64,000 nucleotides of DNA from Diplosphaera chodatii (lineage: Eukaryota > Chlorophyta > Trebouxiophyceae > Prasiolales > Stichococcaceae): positions 124,001 through 188,000 of the forward strand of contig JAALGY010000038.1 of the NCBI GenBank assembly GCA_032358165.1. The letters are read 5' to 3'. Each line of letters begins with the position of its first letter. Position 1 is the first letter of the stretch. The notes under the pieces were generated by a model. The model was not told the DNA's origin and ran no database searches. It saw only the letters and a program-made list of their open reading frames with translations. Of this stretch, positions 45,288 through 58,700 are shown one piece after another. A program made the position numbers and the translations under genes.

Positions 45288-45659
45288 TGCATGTGCCACA
45301 ACGGTGAGGCATGATTTGTAGTGGTTAGTGCGCCTTGGCGGCAGCAGGTTGCAAGAGTGATTGGGGCAGCATTGCGATGGTTGGTGTGATGTCAAGGAAT
45401 GGGACATCCAGCAAATGTCTGCAAGCAATTCTGTTTTGTGATGAGTGAATTCATCGGAATCTACATTTTCATTTCAAGGACTGGTGCTCGGATAAGCTAA
45501 TCTGCCTGTAAACTGCGACAGCACCAAACCTGCTTCCACTCTCGTCGGATCAGACCAGACTGCGTGCCACTGCATGTTGCTGGAGCTTTCAGCTGTTGGG
45601 CTCCATGACTGCATGTACCAGGTCCCGACACAAACAAGCCGCATAAGGATGCAGAATAG
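45288..45659. other. Convergent intergenic region (3' UTRs)
   Basis: 372 bases between the stops of petJ (+) and the 347-aa gene (-). TGTAA at 45507-45511 on the plus strand is a likely petJ poly(A) signal. Nothing else seen. Confidence 0.5.
45507..45511 (+). terminator. Putative TGTAA poly(A) signal of petJ
   Basis: TGTAA 220 bases past the petJ stop, in an AT-rich stretch, a normal distance for a green-algal 3' UTR. Confidence 0.5.
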
Positions 45660-48256
45660 TCAGCGCTGCGGAACGAAGTCCTCAAAGCTTACATGCTGCA
45701 GCCTACCGCCATTCTTGCCGAACCAAACACTAGCCCGTGTGAACAGGCTGCGTGTAATGCGGCCGCCAAACTCGAAGCGCAGGCCGTCTGCTGGCACATC
45801 CGCAGCGGCTGGCGGCAGCCGCTCTGCAGCGAGGAACCCAAGCATCGTGTCAGCTGACTCTCGTCATGTCTGCATGGTTCATTGCTTTGCAGGCGGCAGT
45901 GCTGCTGTTTCTGAGTGCCGGTGCATCTGGTGCACAACCTGGTCGTGGCAATTGAGACCGCCTCAGGCGCACACTGGGCGCACTGCAACTGGAGCCAGCC
46001 TACCTGGCACGATGCCGTACATTGCGTGCGGCATGGTGATCAGCCGGTAGCCCTGCCCGACGTCCGGAACATCCCAGGGAACGCCGGCTGTCTGCTCTAC
46101 CTCCAGTACCCCATCGCGACCTGCGGAGCAGCGCAGGCGTGCACAGTCTGTTGACAAGTCTACTGCGCTAAGTCGTTCAACTGGGTCACTGTTCGGGATG
46201 TTTGACGAGGTCCTGCTGCCGCAGCTCACGTGAACACTGTGTGACGCTCGGCCAGCGCTGCCTCTCAAGCGGCTGCTGCTGAGGCTGTGCATGGCTACTC
46301 AGTGGCGACTGCTCTCCTTGAGGGTTGGAGTCCCACCGTCAGAGGCTTCTGTGACATTGACCCGCAGCGCGCTGCCGCGCCAGCTGGCGCCGTCCGGCAG
46401 CCATCCTGTAGTCTCTGAAGGGAGCGCTGGCGCCGGCGTCTGCAGCTGCGGCGGCAGCGTCGTCAGATTCACCGCCTGCTGGGGGTCGATCGAGGTGAAC
46501 ACCTCGTTCTCCAGGCCCACCGACTGCATGAAGCATTGCGACACCATCATCTGTGTGTCCCAAGCAGCCTCTTTTGGAAAGACGCAATGCACCGCCTCAC
46601 AGCAGAGCAAGGCTCACAGCACAGCACAGCACAGCACACTGCTGTGCCGGGCGAGCTGTGTGTGCACTTGGCGCTGCTCTGGAGCTTGAGTCCCACTGGG
46701 GAGGATTGAACCGTGCGCTGTCTCACACACAGACGATGCCGGCAGCACGATCGCGGCATGCACTGCACCCGCACCATGAACTCGCCAGTTGCAATGTCAT
46801 AGAAGACCTTCATGCCACGGCGCCCGCTGCCGTCCGGCAGCGTGAGCAGCACCATCACCCCCCACACCGGCAGTGCATCCCCTGCAGAGACCGCGCGTGT
46901 CGCTGTTGCCTCCGAACCTGCTCGCTGTTCATCTGCTTTCCATCTCCTAGCTTGCTTGGCCGGCAGCACCCTCAGGGTGCATTCCGGCAGCCGAGGGGTG
47001 AACCCACTGGGGCACATCACGTGCGCGCGCAGAAGGGTGCTACGTCGTGGCATAGGTCGTCACGGCGCGGCTCCCACCTGGTTCCTGCTTCCGCTCGGCC
47101 AGCGGCAGCGCGAACGGCACCGTGGCCTGCCGTGTCCGGCTCGGCGCGAGCAGCCGCACCTGCAACGTGCGCGTAGATAGGGTGTTCAGCACCCTGACCG
47201 CGCCCCGTGCATCAGGCAGGGCCCTGTGGCATGCAGCATCATGTGGAAACACCACGATGGCAGCATGCGCAGGCGGTCAAGAGGGAGTCGGATGCTGCAT
47301 GTCTGACGAAAGTTCCGGGGTTGGGTGCGCACCCGCAGCGGACCAGTCTGGGGGTAGAAGGGGTGGCCCAAGCCGTCCCAGTGGCAGTGCTCCTGCTCGT
47401 TGTACTCACTGCACCGGCGGCCCCAGTCGAAACATGGTCAGCCTTGCGGTACTGGCAAACAAGGCTGCATCCTTACCAGACTGGCCTGCATGTCCCGAGG
47501 TCAGGGCATTTGTCTGCTGCAGTGCCAAGGGGCTCTACAATCATGTTCGGTTCAATGGTTCGATGTCAGGACATGGCACGTGTGACAGAAGCTCTGTGCT
47601 GCTCGGCCGGAGTCCGAAGGGAGCGTTCTCACAAGTTGGGCGGCGGGCGGGCCCAGTGGCCGTCCTGCGGCCGCTGCTGGAAGCCCGGGCCGGGGCGGAC
47701 GCTGTGGATGTTGATGGGTCCGGTGACGCGGCCGCCGCCGCTGTTAAAAAACTGCCGCGCCGCCGGGTACTCCTGCACCAAGCACCGGCAGGCTGCCACT
47801 GCCTGCTAGCCGCTGTACCCACGGTGTGTTTGCGGCACCTACGGCTTCGCATCCGTGCACTCGCATTGATTTTCATGGCTATACAGACTCCGCATGGTGG
47901 TGTTGTGACTGGCGTCATGTTCTGACGATATCAGTAGCCATGCTGGCGTGGCTGCAGCATGCGCTGCCAGCACCCACCTGGACAGGTTCGCCATTGATGT
48001 CGTATGTTGACCACATGCCAAGTTCACCATGCCAGTTGCCGTCCCTGCATGCCGGCATGACCTTGAAGGTCTTTCGGCATCTGGCATGCGTCAAGCAGCA
48101 CATGCAGGGATCTACTGCTGTCACATTGTCAAGACGCAGCGGCTGCCACCATGACCTAGAAAGAATTGGCTGTGCTCACTCCGGCCAGCTGGAGCTGTTC
48201 TGCCAGCTCTCATACGCCGTCAGTACACGGCGCGCGGGTTTGCCCTGCCCGGTCAT
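45660..48256 (-). CDS. Unrecognised 347-aa protein with WxG-type start module
   Basis: Nine exons join in phase: 48256-48180, 48044-47978, 47772-47633, 47408-47333, 47159-47078, 46881-46775, 46550-46337, 46120-46004, 45823-45660 (TGA). All eight intron phases agree, so the model is firm. The protein is hydrophilic with many aromatic residues and looks like an all-beta fold: NWHGELGMWSTYDINGEPVQ near the N-terminus, FEYNEQEHCHWDGLGHPFYP, VMVLLTLPDG, YDIATGEFM, and LRFEFGGRITRSLFTRASVW at the end. The opening 'W-G-...-YD-NG' pattern and the repeated strand-like blocks are vaguely reminiscent of plastid/cyanobacterial DUF3598-like lipocalin-type proteins, but the match is too weak to assign. No transit peptide, signal peptide or membrane span is obvious. 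Confidence 0.72.
46612..46643. repeat. Short CACAG pentanucleotide repeat
   Basis: Four to five tandem CACAG units within an intron of the 347-aa gene. A simple microsatellite. Confidence 0.7.
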
Positions 48257-49715
48257 GGCGACCAGTGTAGCAGCGCTGCTTGCTCTCTGCCGGTGGCGCG
48301 CAGCAATGGTGCTGGAGTGGCTTGGGCACAGTGTGTGCCTGCGGGCTGTAACCAGAGCGTTGTCATCTTTAACCCGTGGAGTGGGCTGCACCCTGGGACC
48401 GCCATGCACAGACGCTGATGCAGCACCATGCATGCGCCAGCATACCGGCCCGCTTGCCTGGTAAGCAACATGTCTCTCATGAGCCTGCGTTCAAAGCGTT
48501 AGTGCAGCAACAAGTCGAGGGTGATCATCCAAATCAGCATCCAGGTATGCTGATCATGTGGAGCAGCTTGCTACCACCAAGCGAGCTGCCACACTCTGTC
48601 ATGCTGCTGATGGATCACGGTGGCAATGGTGGACTGATCCATGTAACCAGTGCCTTGCGGTGAACACAGACGTTTGGCACTGGGACTGATCACTGAGGAC
48701 TGACACTGTGCCAGCCTGGACCAGGGGATGTAGTGATGTCAGCCCCTGTACACTGCCACTGCTGACTTAAGTGGACCGGCATGTAAGATGTAGCCAGAAA
48801 GTCACCCTTACAGCAGCGAGACGCAGATCGAACGCAGCGCCGAAAGCAGGTCAACCTCACCCTACAACCACAAGCAGAGGCCACGCAACTAATCGGGCTG
48901 CCAGGAGCAGACGGTGTCGGCGGTAGAAAAGGCCGCAACAACCGGTCGCTGGCAACCAGCCGAAGCTGATAAGCAGACAGGCCAACAAGCTCGAGGCGGC
49001 ATAAGCCAATGCAAGACAGCACGCAAACTGTCCAAAATCCGAACGTCGGCGACTCAGGGCCAAATCTACCTGCCCAAACACCAGTCAAATTGCGTCCCAG
49101 GTAAGTCAAGCGGCTGCGGTGGCGGTCGGGATGCAGGCTGCTGTGGCCAAAGCAGTCGCCGCCACAACACGCATGCCGCGTCAAATCCAAATGCGGGAAG
49201 TCGTCAACCCTACGACAGCTGCCTGGTGGGAAGGCCAGCAAACGTACAAGGGGGCTGGCTTCGGAGCCGTGCCCTGGTGCGAAAAGATGCCGCAGCGCGG
49301 GCGGCTGCTGCTGAGAGATCAAAACCATCGCGAATGCTGCTCGGCTGCATCGACCGCCTCCCCATGAGGCATCAAGCAGAAAGTAGGGCCCGTCATCCCA
49401 TCGTCATGGTGTGCCGGCATTGCACGGCGACATAACTGCTGGCCCATGTGAGCGGGCTGGTAGGAGCTGCTTGGTCAAGGATGAACAAGGGCCAGTGGAT
49501 TGCCCGGCTGCTGCAGTCAATGACCCCACGGCTTGGCGACCGTCTTATGTCATTCATTGGTCGTCCATTGTTCTGCTGCTGTTGCCTCGCTGCGTGTGCT
49601 GCGCATGCGGCTGCCAGCAGGCAGGCACTGCTGAGCGTCTTTCATACAGGGGGCGTGCGCCGTCATCGTACTTCCTCGGCTACTTCTCCTGGGCTGCGTA
49701 CTGGTAGGGCCTGCC
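48257..49715. other. 1.46-kb region without an assignable gene; possible unidentified exons
   Basis: Between the 5' end of the 347-aa gene and the 3' end of the RBR gene. The part 48850-49400 is less GC-rich and has codon use unlike the neighbouring exons. A plus-strand ATG frame near 49014 (MQDSTQTVQNPNVG...) runs into a strong donor GTAAGT at 49100, and a plus frame ending about 49707 finishes APSSYFLGYFSWAAYW before a stop, so a small plus-strand gene could lie here. I could not join these pieces into one reading frame. A mobile-element relic is the other possibility. Confidence 0.3.
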
Positions 49716-49724
49716 CTAAACCCC
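49714..49724. repeat. Telomere-type motif overlapping the RBR stop codon
   Basis: CCCTAAACCCC on the plus strand; on the coding strand the TAG stop of the RBR model sits inside GGGTTTAGGG. About one and a half heptamers. Confidence 0.5.
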
Positions 49725-52700
49725 AAGCCGCCGGCGCACGCTGCGTGCTGCGGGGCTGCCGGGCGCGGACGGCCGCGGGTGCGGGACTCTATGCTCGGCC
49801 GCGCGCCCCGCCGGGGACCGGGCGGCTGCGTCGGGGGACTGGCCCCCCGGCTCGGATCTGACGACGCGGCTGTGCCGCTGCGCGCGGGCCGCGGCCGCCT
49901 CCGCCGCCGCGGCGGCGTTCGCGTCCGCCGCAGCGGCGAGCCGCGCGGCGGCTCGCGCAGATGCGGGGATGGCTGCCGCGGCGGCGCTGCGGGGTGGGAC
50001 GCTGGCGCGGGCGCGGGCGTGCTCGGGCGTGGGGCGCCCGGGGCTCGCCGGCGCCGCGGGCGGCCCTGTAGCGGCCTGGAGCGCATCCTGCAAGGATAAT
50101 GACCAGCTCAATCAGACCCGTCCGAGTCACGCACAGCTCCTGGAGGCAAGGCCTTGAAAGTGGGCCGAGGTGGGCTTTGTAGGCGGCTGCAGGCAGCTGG
50201 CGCCGGGTCTGTGTCAGAGCATGGCACTCAGCGTTTTTGCTTCAATGCACAGGCGGCTCGCCTGCCACTTTCAGACACCGTTCTCCAGCAGGGGGAGGGC
50301 CCTCACTGCAGGCACACATGGGTTCTGCAGTCCTGCTGACGTTCGGCACCGCTGGACAGTAGGAAAGCACACAGCAGGGCTGTTCCACATGGTGTTGCTG
50401 CCAAGGCCGAGCACGGCTGGGCACCGACTTGGGGTGTCGTGTGTTCTCAAAACCTTTTGAAAGGGGGAGGACAGTGCGAAGCGAGTGGGCACCTGCAATG
50501 GAAAGTTGAGCGCGCGCAGCTCGGCGGCCACCTCACGCTCCAGGACCTCCGCGCCCGCAGTCCGCTGCAGGGTGGGCGCCGCGTCGGCCCCAAGGGCAGG
50601 CGCTGCAGCCGCCTCAGACGCCACGGCGGCGGTGACAGCCGCGCCAAAGTCTGCGAGCAAAATCAGATCGGAGGGAGTCAGAATGAGGCTTCAGCTCACA
50701 GCTCTGCTGTTGAACGCCAGCAGGCAACCTTCAGTGCAGCACCAGCGTACTCTTTACCGTGCGTGAAACAGCGCATTCGACTTTTCTGTGTGTCAGTGCA
50801 GCACACGCATGATGTTGATGTCGACTGGCACCTGAGAGGTCGCCGCCCATGCCGCCCGCGAGGCTGACGGCGCGCGACATGCTGCCGGCGCGGCCAGCGC
50901 GCGGCAGCGCGTCCAGCTGCATTGGGGCCACGGCCGACTGCTGCTGGAGGAGGCGATCCGCGGCCGCCGTCGCAGCGCTGTGTGACAGGAGCACCCAGAG
51001 ATTGAGCGTTACTGTTTACGCGATCTGTGTTCGCATTTCGTAGGGTCAGCTGCCCTCCAGGCTAGATTAAGACCGAGGCCCTTTGGCTACCAGGCAAAGC
51101 CAAGTCAAGCTGAGCCTTTCAAAGGCACCTGCGGCCACGGCGCGGCGACATGCGCGTGGCTGCCGGGCCACCCTGGGGCGCCGGGCGCGGGGGGTGGGGG
51201 ATGCGGGCGGGGGACCCGGTCCCGGCGCCGCCGCCAGAGTCCGCCGCCAGGTCGGGCGCGCCATGGTCCGCCGCGGCGATGGTGGTCCCGGCGCTCAGGG
51301 CGCTGGCGCCTGGGGCGGCGGCCCCCCCTGCAGCGCCAGCGGTGCTGCCCGGCGGCGAGGAGCTCGCAGCGTGCAGCGCCCGCGTCCGCGGCGTCATCAG
51401 CTGCAACCACACGCATGCTGCTGAGCATCCGTCTTGACACAGACCGCGGTTCCAGTGTCAGTGTGGAAGAACCGCTGCTTCAGCTGGGCCGCGGCCGCTC
51501 CGCTTGCAGCTCAGCGAACTCGGGCACGACTCCGGCGTCAGCTCGTGCGAAGGTCAGCCGTCAGACTCGCGCGAAACAGCACGGGTGCCGGAATGTGCAC
51601 CTGCGCGCTGGCGCCCGGGGCGCTGCCGGTGGCTGCGGAGGCGGTGGGCGCCGCGGAGTCTGCTCCCAGCATGCCGTCGGCCTCATCGCCGGCGGGCGGC
51701 GGCGGCAGCGGCACTGCAAACAGCAGGCGGGCGCTTCACAACATCTGCGGCAGTTCACCCCTGTTCGGACACTGGCAAGATCTTGAAGCACAAACTTGCC
51801 TGCAAAATTCAGACACCGCCAGCGTGTGTAAGCAATGCGGCCGTTTTCACCTGGCGGCGGGTGCAGCGGCATCTTGCCGTCCACCATGGCGTGCAGGTAG
51901 TCCTTGGCGGCGGGGATGATGATGGTGTTGTAGAAGCCGATGATGTCGCCGGTCGACAGCGGGCGCAGCACTGCAACGCGGACGGGGACACCTCGGCCGT
52001 GTCAGACGCTGGAAAGCAGGCTGCAGCTTTGCGGACGTTGCTTTGGGTTCAGGTGTCAATGACAAGGCGCTGTGGTGGCCCCGCAAATGAGCCGGCTGTG
52101 TCACCCTGCCGACAGCGTAAAAGCAAAGCAGCTGTGGTCATGAGCCTTCGTCACAGTACACCGGGGAGAGCGCACCGGCGTCCTGCAGCAGGGGGACCTT
52201 GCGGTAGGTCTGGGATCGCGCCTGCGGCATCTTGCGGTAGTGCTCCAGGATCTCCTTGAAGGAGATCTGCGCATCACATGCACGCAACTAGTCAGCATAA
52301 AGCACGGGGTGCACACAAAGAGGACATGAACGACTCATGTGAAGCGGCTGCCATGCATTGGGCGCCGTGCATGGCAAGAGAAGGCTGTCACGGCCAGCGG
52401 GCACCTGGTGGAAGCCGCGGACTTTGGCGGTGGCGTACACGGCTGCCAGGACCATCTGGTCCAGGTGCCGGCCGAAGAAGAGCCCGGTGCGCTCGTATGT
52501 CAGGAAGCGCAGCACCGCAAACCCCTGCAGCACGGGTCCAGCCTGTCAGAGTCCAATGGGATGACAGCCAGCATTGGCGGCTCAGGACGCTTTGGCAGGG
52601 CGGTGCACCATCCGACAGCTGATGCTGGCTCGAGTGAATATGCAAGTTGGGTTTGTAGTCTGGAGCGAACGCAGACAGCGTGCATGTGCGCACCTGCGTG

Positions 52701-55700
52701 TAGAACTCGGCTTTGACGTCTTGCAGCGGCAGGCGCACGATCAGCCACGCCATGCGCGCAGCGCCCAGGCGCAGCATCTGCGACACTAGGGTTTAGGGTT
52801 TAGGGTTCAGGGCAGCAGGCATCAGCACACGGTTCCACTCCAGCTGGGCGCCAGCACTCTGGATGTTCTTCCACGTCGAGCAGGCCCCAGTAGTGGCATT
52901 GGACGGATCCCGCCGACCTGACTCAGCAGATCATGGTCGGATGTGTGCATGCAGCTGCAGGTTCGATGTTCGAAGGCCCAACGAGATCTAGTCGCGTGGA
53001 GGTGACGTTAAAAAAAAAATCAGTCATACCTTGGACAGAAAGGCGGCCACCAGCTGGCGGGATGCCGGCGACACCGGGTTCCCGGGGGCATTGGCCGGCA
53101 GCAGCGGCAAATTCGTGGCCGGATCGCCAAACGCCGGCGGCAGCGGCAGCACGTTCTCAGGGTCCTCAGCCACCTGCAGGAGGACCAGCATCAGTAAATG
53201 TCATGTGAGGAAATGAGCTGCAGGAGGCAAGCTGAGGCCATGTGTTGTGTGTGATCGGACGGCCGACGCCCACTGGGCGTGCTGGCCCCTGCCATTGATA
53301 ATTGCAACACAGTCACAGCATCTGACCAACAGCAGGAAACGTAGCACCACAGCAACATGTGTTTCGTAGTTGTACCGCGAAGGGGCCGGAGCCGACGGCG
53401 CGGATGCGGTCGCTGGTCGCTCCGGGGCAGGCCCAGGGCGCGAGGGGCGGCGGCGGCGGCGGGGGCGGCTGCTGCGGCGGCCCCGAGGGGGAGCCGGGGA
53501 TGACGATCGCGGAGCGGTCGGCGGAGCGGCGGCGGGCAGGGGACATGGGCGACGCCACCACGAGGGTGGGCAGCATCGCCTCCCGCGGCGGGCTTTCCGG
53601 CGAGCCTGCCACACCAGTCAGGGTTCAGCTGGCAGCATGCTGCTGCGGTGCATGACTGCTGGTGCTACAGACACTGAGCTGCAGGCCAGGCCCACTTTGT
53701 ACAGGATACGCAACAGGAGCATGCAGAAGCAGGTCGCACTCGTGATTTAACACTTGACGGTATCACGGAGAGCAGGGGGAGTGAGCACCGTCGAGGCGCA
53801 GCAGCGGCTCGGGGCGGTCGCTGGACGCGTCCGCCGCCGGCATGTGGATGGGCACGGGGCCCACGAACTGGCCGCCGCGGCCGCGCTTGCGGGGCGTGGC
53901 GGGGCTGCCGCCGTCGGGGCGGGAGATGGGCTCCAGGGGTGCTCTGCAACGGTGGCAAGTGAAGGCGGTCAATATGGCAGGGACCTAGGTCAACACGGCT
54001 ATTGACTCCAAGCACTCAGGCCCGAGAAAGCGTAGGAGTTGCGTCTGCACCCGCCAGGTGCAATCAAGAGCATTTGCGAGGGTTGCTCTGCAGGAAGAAC
54101 ACCTGCTCCCACGGGGCGGTGAATGCGAAACAGCGTTCTCGTCATCGGACCCATTGGATGTCCTGCAACAACATCAGAAAGTTGCCGTGAAGCCATGGTG
54201 ACACAGCAGGCTTGCGCCACACCTCTATTGTTGACCCACAGTATGCAGACTGGCCCAGCATGCACAGTGTGTGGCGCAAGGCAGCACTGCCTCTGGCAGT
54301 TGTGCTTGACAGGAAGGTAGGGAAAGGATCGGATGAAAGAAAAGGAAAGGCGCACGGCTGAAAGGCCAGGTTGGTGCAGCCCAGTGCCTCCGCCAGCTCG
54401 CCGTACAGCGAGCAGCCCGGCCGCCAGGCCAGCTCCTGCAGATGGATGACGGCATGGCTTGATCCAGATGCCGCTGATGTGCTAGGGCTTGCTGGAATAC
54501 ACTGGTGGCGTGGGACGCGCCGTCACACAAGCAGGATGCAAACAGCAGATGTGGGCTCAGCGGCAACGTCACGGGTGTCTCGGAGTCATGAAGGTATCAC
54601 AGGGAGTCAACAGCGCGTGGCAACACCGTCAGGCAGATTCAACATACACCATCAGCAGGCCGCGGTGCACCTGAAGGCGCAGCGGGCATGCGCGCCTTTG
54701 CGCCCGGCATAACAGGCCTGGACCTGCAGCTGGCTTCCACGGAAGCGCACCTCCATGACGCGCTGCTCCAGGGTGGCCAGGTGGCGCCGCAGCTCCCCGG
54801 GCAGCGCCCCGCCCCCGGCGCCCAGCAGCGGCGCGGCCAGCCGGCCGGCCTCGAAGGCGTCCGCTCCCAGGACCCGGAGCACATCGGGCAGCGTTGTGTC
54901 GCCGGTCCTCTCTGCCCGGTCCGCCCGCCGCGTCGGCTCCGACAGTTGCTGCAACGCCCAGCACTTTTGACGCGTCAGTACCGTGGGCAGCTGTGCACGT
55001 GAAGCAGACTGTTGGTTGACAGGCAAAGTATGCCCTGCTCCGCATTATGTCGTCTCATGCTGTCTGTGCTGCTCTGCTGCTCGAGCTGCAGCATCAGCCG
55101 CATGCCCGCCGCATCTGGTGCGACTATCAAGAGGACAGGGCTGGACTGCAGGAAGCCCTTGACTAAGCAGCAGCGCTCAGTCGAGCTTGGCCTCTCGTAC
55201 ACCACGCGACGAGCAGGTTGTGTCTTTCATGTGGACAGCGCCTCACCATGCCGTGCGTGGCAGCCACGAGCTGGCAGGCGACCGCCAGCAGCGCCGCCTG
55301 CAGCGGGCCTCCCGCCAGCAGCCGCTGCGGGGCGTCCCGAGCGTCAGCCCCCTCGTGCGCCGCCAGCGCCCTCAGCAGCCACAGGAACAGCCGCTGCGCC
55401 TGCGGCACAGCACACCTCCACCCTTTCGCTGACTGCCTTGTGCCGAAGAGCGTGCCCCCTACATGCATGCACTGGCTCCCACAAGCCAGACATGCGGGTG
55501 TGGAACTGTGCGCCGCCTGCAGGCCTGATGTCACTTGGTGGACGACGTGACAAGATGGTCAAGCTGTCATACACGCATCGACCACCGGGCTGTTGTCTGC
55601 GCACAAACGAAGTCCTCCTGCACAGCAATACGGGGTACAGTAAGGCGTGAAGGTGGACTACCTCATCGCGGCGCTCTCCAATTGCCTGGAGCTGAGCTGG

Positions 55701-58700
55701 GTCGGCGGCCTGCTCCAGGGTGGGGCAGAACACCGCCTCCGCGCCGCTCTGGGCGCGTGCCAAGATGCTGGCCGACTGTCCGGGCGCCCAGGCCTCCAGC
55801 TGGTCGAATGGCGGACCCTAACACGGACAGCATGTGTTGTTGAGTGTCTGGCACAATCCAGGCCCGAGCTCATGCACGCCCGCGTGTGCCTAAATGCAGC
55901 GGGGTGGCTGTGCAACAGCCCTGGTGGCTCCCCGACATACCGTCACACTTATCGTATAGCCCACCTGCTGTACAGTGGCGGTCGCTATGTGGCGCAGCCA
56001 GGCGGCCGCGCCCTCTGGCGCCGCCTCCAGCGGCCGCTGCAGGGTGGCCTGCTGCTGCCGCTGCGCTGCGGGGCGGCCTGGCGCGGACGCCGAGCTGTTG
56101 GCGGCGCTCGACGGCAGGGCGGCGGCGTCTGCAGCACCCACGGAGTATGCCCTGCAGCCAGACAGGGTTTTGAGTATTTAAGTAGGCCGCGCATCTGCGC
56201 AGAGGACATTCTGTAAGAGTACCACCTAGTGTGGCCACCCATTGCTGATCAGGTGCCTTTCATGGGCGACCTCATGGCTGCTTCCGCCAGGGGCTTGCAG
56301 GCTGCGCTCAGGAAGCATGCTGCAAGTTGAGACTGGCCACTGGCAGTCCCTACGAGCAAGGGTCACCGGCGGTTGATGCAAAACGGGGGCGTACCCGGCG
56401 GGCCAGCTCGGCTCGAGCACCACAGCCGCCCCCAGCCCGACGCCAGCCGCTGCTGACGCCACACCGCCAACGCCGCCAAACTCCACTGCTGGAACTGGCT
56501 GCCAGGGACACCAGCCGGCGAAGCCACGCTCATCAATGCAAAGGCTGCCGCCGTCGCTGCCAGGAATGCCGCCGCCGCCACAACACCGCTCGGCATAGCG
56601 GGCCTCCAGCCACCCGGCTGCGGCCGCCAGCTGCTGCGCAGCCGCCTCGGGCTGCAAGCTGAGGGTCGCCGGGTGCTGCTGCGCCGCCGCAGCACCTCGC
56701 CTGCTGCCGCGAGCCGGCTGGGCATTGGACGCCGCAGCCAGCGCCGCCGCCAGCAGGCCGGACGCGCGCTCCGCTGCCGCCGACACCTCGGGCGCCCCAG
56801 CGCCGTGTGCCGCCGCCAGCGCTGCAGCGGTGCAACACCCTGCCGCCTGCCACTGCTGCGGCAGCGCTGCAGTCACCGCAGCCACTGCGCCGAGCAGCAT
56901 GCTGAGCTGCGCTGCCAGGGTTGGCAGCTGTGCATCCGCAGCCTGGTCTGCCTTGGCCGCCAGAAACAGCGCCCAGGCGGTGTGCGTGACCAAGTCAACG
57001 GCCTCGCCGCTGACGTCGGCACCCACGGTCTGACAGAGCACACCCTGCAGCACGGCATGTGACTGCCTGTCAGCGGGAGCACTGCTGTGTCCCGAACGTG
57101 CAGGCCTGTCACAGTGACACCGCAGCCGTGTACCATGGTGCATGCACATCGGTTAGGCTGTTCCCTTGCGCACCTTGAGCTTGCGGCCCAGCACGGTGGC
57201 ATGCGCGTACGCCCTCTGCAGGGGCAGCACGTCCAGCTGTGCGCCCGTCGTCGCTGCTTGCAGGCTGGCCGGGGCTGTCATCGCGCGCAGGTGCGGTTCA
57301 ATGCGGGCTGCTGCCGCCGGCAGGCCCCGCATGAAGGCGCCAAGGCTGCAGTGCAGAGCGCCACCAAGGTGAGTCACGTCAACACAGTACATCAGCGGCT
57401 GCGCTCTCAGGCCCGGAGACTGCTGCGCAGCTGTCTTGCAGCGTTGCCTGTACGCCAACTGGCAGGAGCAGCCACTGAGCACAATCCACATGGCGACGGC
57501 AATGCCTTTGGTGTTCTATGCCGCCTGATACCCAGTCGCCACGCACTTTGCGGCGGCGACGGTGTGCAAGGTGTGCCAGGCTGACTGCCTGTCAGACAGG
57601 AGCTGCTGGTGACAGCCAGCAGTGGATGACGCCTCGTCTCCCGGTAAGCTAACAGCCCATATTTCGGTGGTGTACGACATGAAGGCCGTAACAGCCCGGC
57701 TCAGTCCCGAAGCGAAGGCTTGAGATGCTGATTCTGATAGCAAATGAATGCTGCTGCAGGCGTAGCAAGGCGCGCAGGTTGCCTGCACCACTGTCTTGTG
57801 CTGGCTGGGGACCTAGCTCAAGCGGTGCATTTGAGGCAAGTTCTGAGGCTGATGTGTAGGTGCGCCAGACTCACAACTAGCCTCCACAACGATCAGCACC
57901 CGCACGCTGCTCACCTGATGCTGGCCTGTTCGAGGATGGCTGTTAGGCTGGGTGAGGCCCCCGCGGCCCGGCCGGGATTCGAGCAGGTCTGCAGCGTAGA
58001 TGCCGCATACAGCAGGGCTGCTCGCCACACGCTGAGGTCCTGCGTGTTACGTTCATATATTAGAGGCCGGAGCTGCCGTCAGGTTGCCGATCACTGTGAG
58101 GAGGCCGGTAAACACGGTCTGGCAAAGCTGACAAGGACAACACGACAAGGCCACCTTGGGCAGCCTCAAGCTTCGCCTATCGCGACATGCTCGCCACTCA
58201 GTCCATACAATGACTCAGACTATGCATAGCAGTGCTCAGCACGCTGTCCCGGCGCACGAGATCGTGCTGCATCGCGTTTCCAGTGCATGACAGAATTTGA
58301 ATAAGGCGGTACCCTGCACGCACACAGGGGCGCGTGTAGTACGGTGCAGCCACCCATGTTCGGTTACGATCATCGATTGTAAACCACCGATGGCATGCAT
58401 GCCCGCTACTGGCGCGCACGTCATTGCCTGACGCCGATCATGCAACAGAAACCAACCTGACGTGGTCAACCAGTGCACTGCCGCTGACGCTGAACACTTT
58501 GCGGTATGGACGGCGTAACACAGACAACACAGGAGCGGTTGCTGCCCCTCAAGCTGGCAAACCTAGCCCTTTTGCTGCCAGCCGCGAGCGGTCGCGCGAA
58601 ACTTGCGCCAACTGGAAAGTAACAGGCAAAGGGACATCGTAACCTGCACCATGGCATCAGCGCTGTCCGCTGCGTCGCCCCGGCACCGCCTCTCCAGCTC

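Noticed and set aside
48690..49328. 212-aa minus-strand open frame
   Set aside because: No recognisable domain, Cys/Arg/Ser-rich like a chance frame, and the more gene-like signals in this stretch are on the plus strand. Left unassigned.
53009..53020. A10 run as a retrotransposed poly(A) tail
   Set aside because: It is a short homopolymer inside an RBR intron with no adjacent coding copy or target-site duplication.
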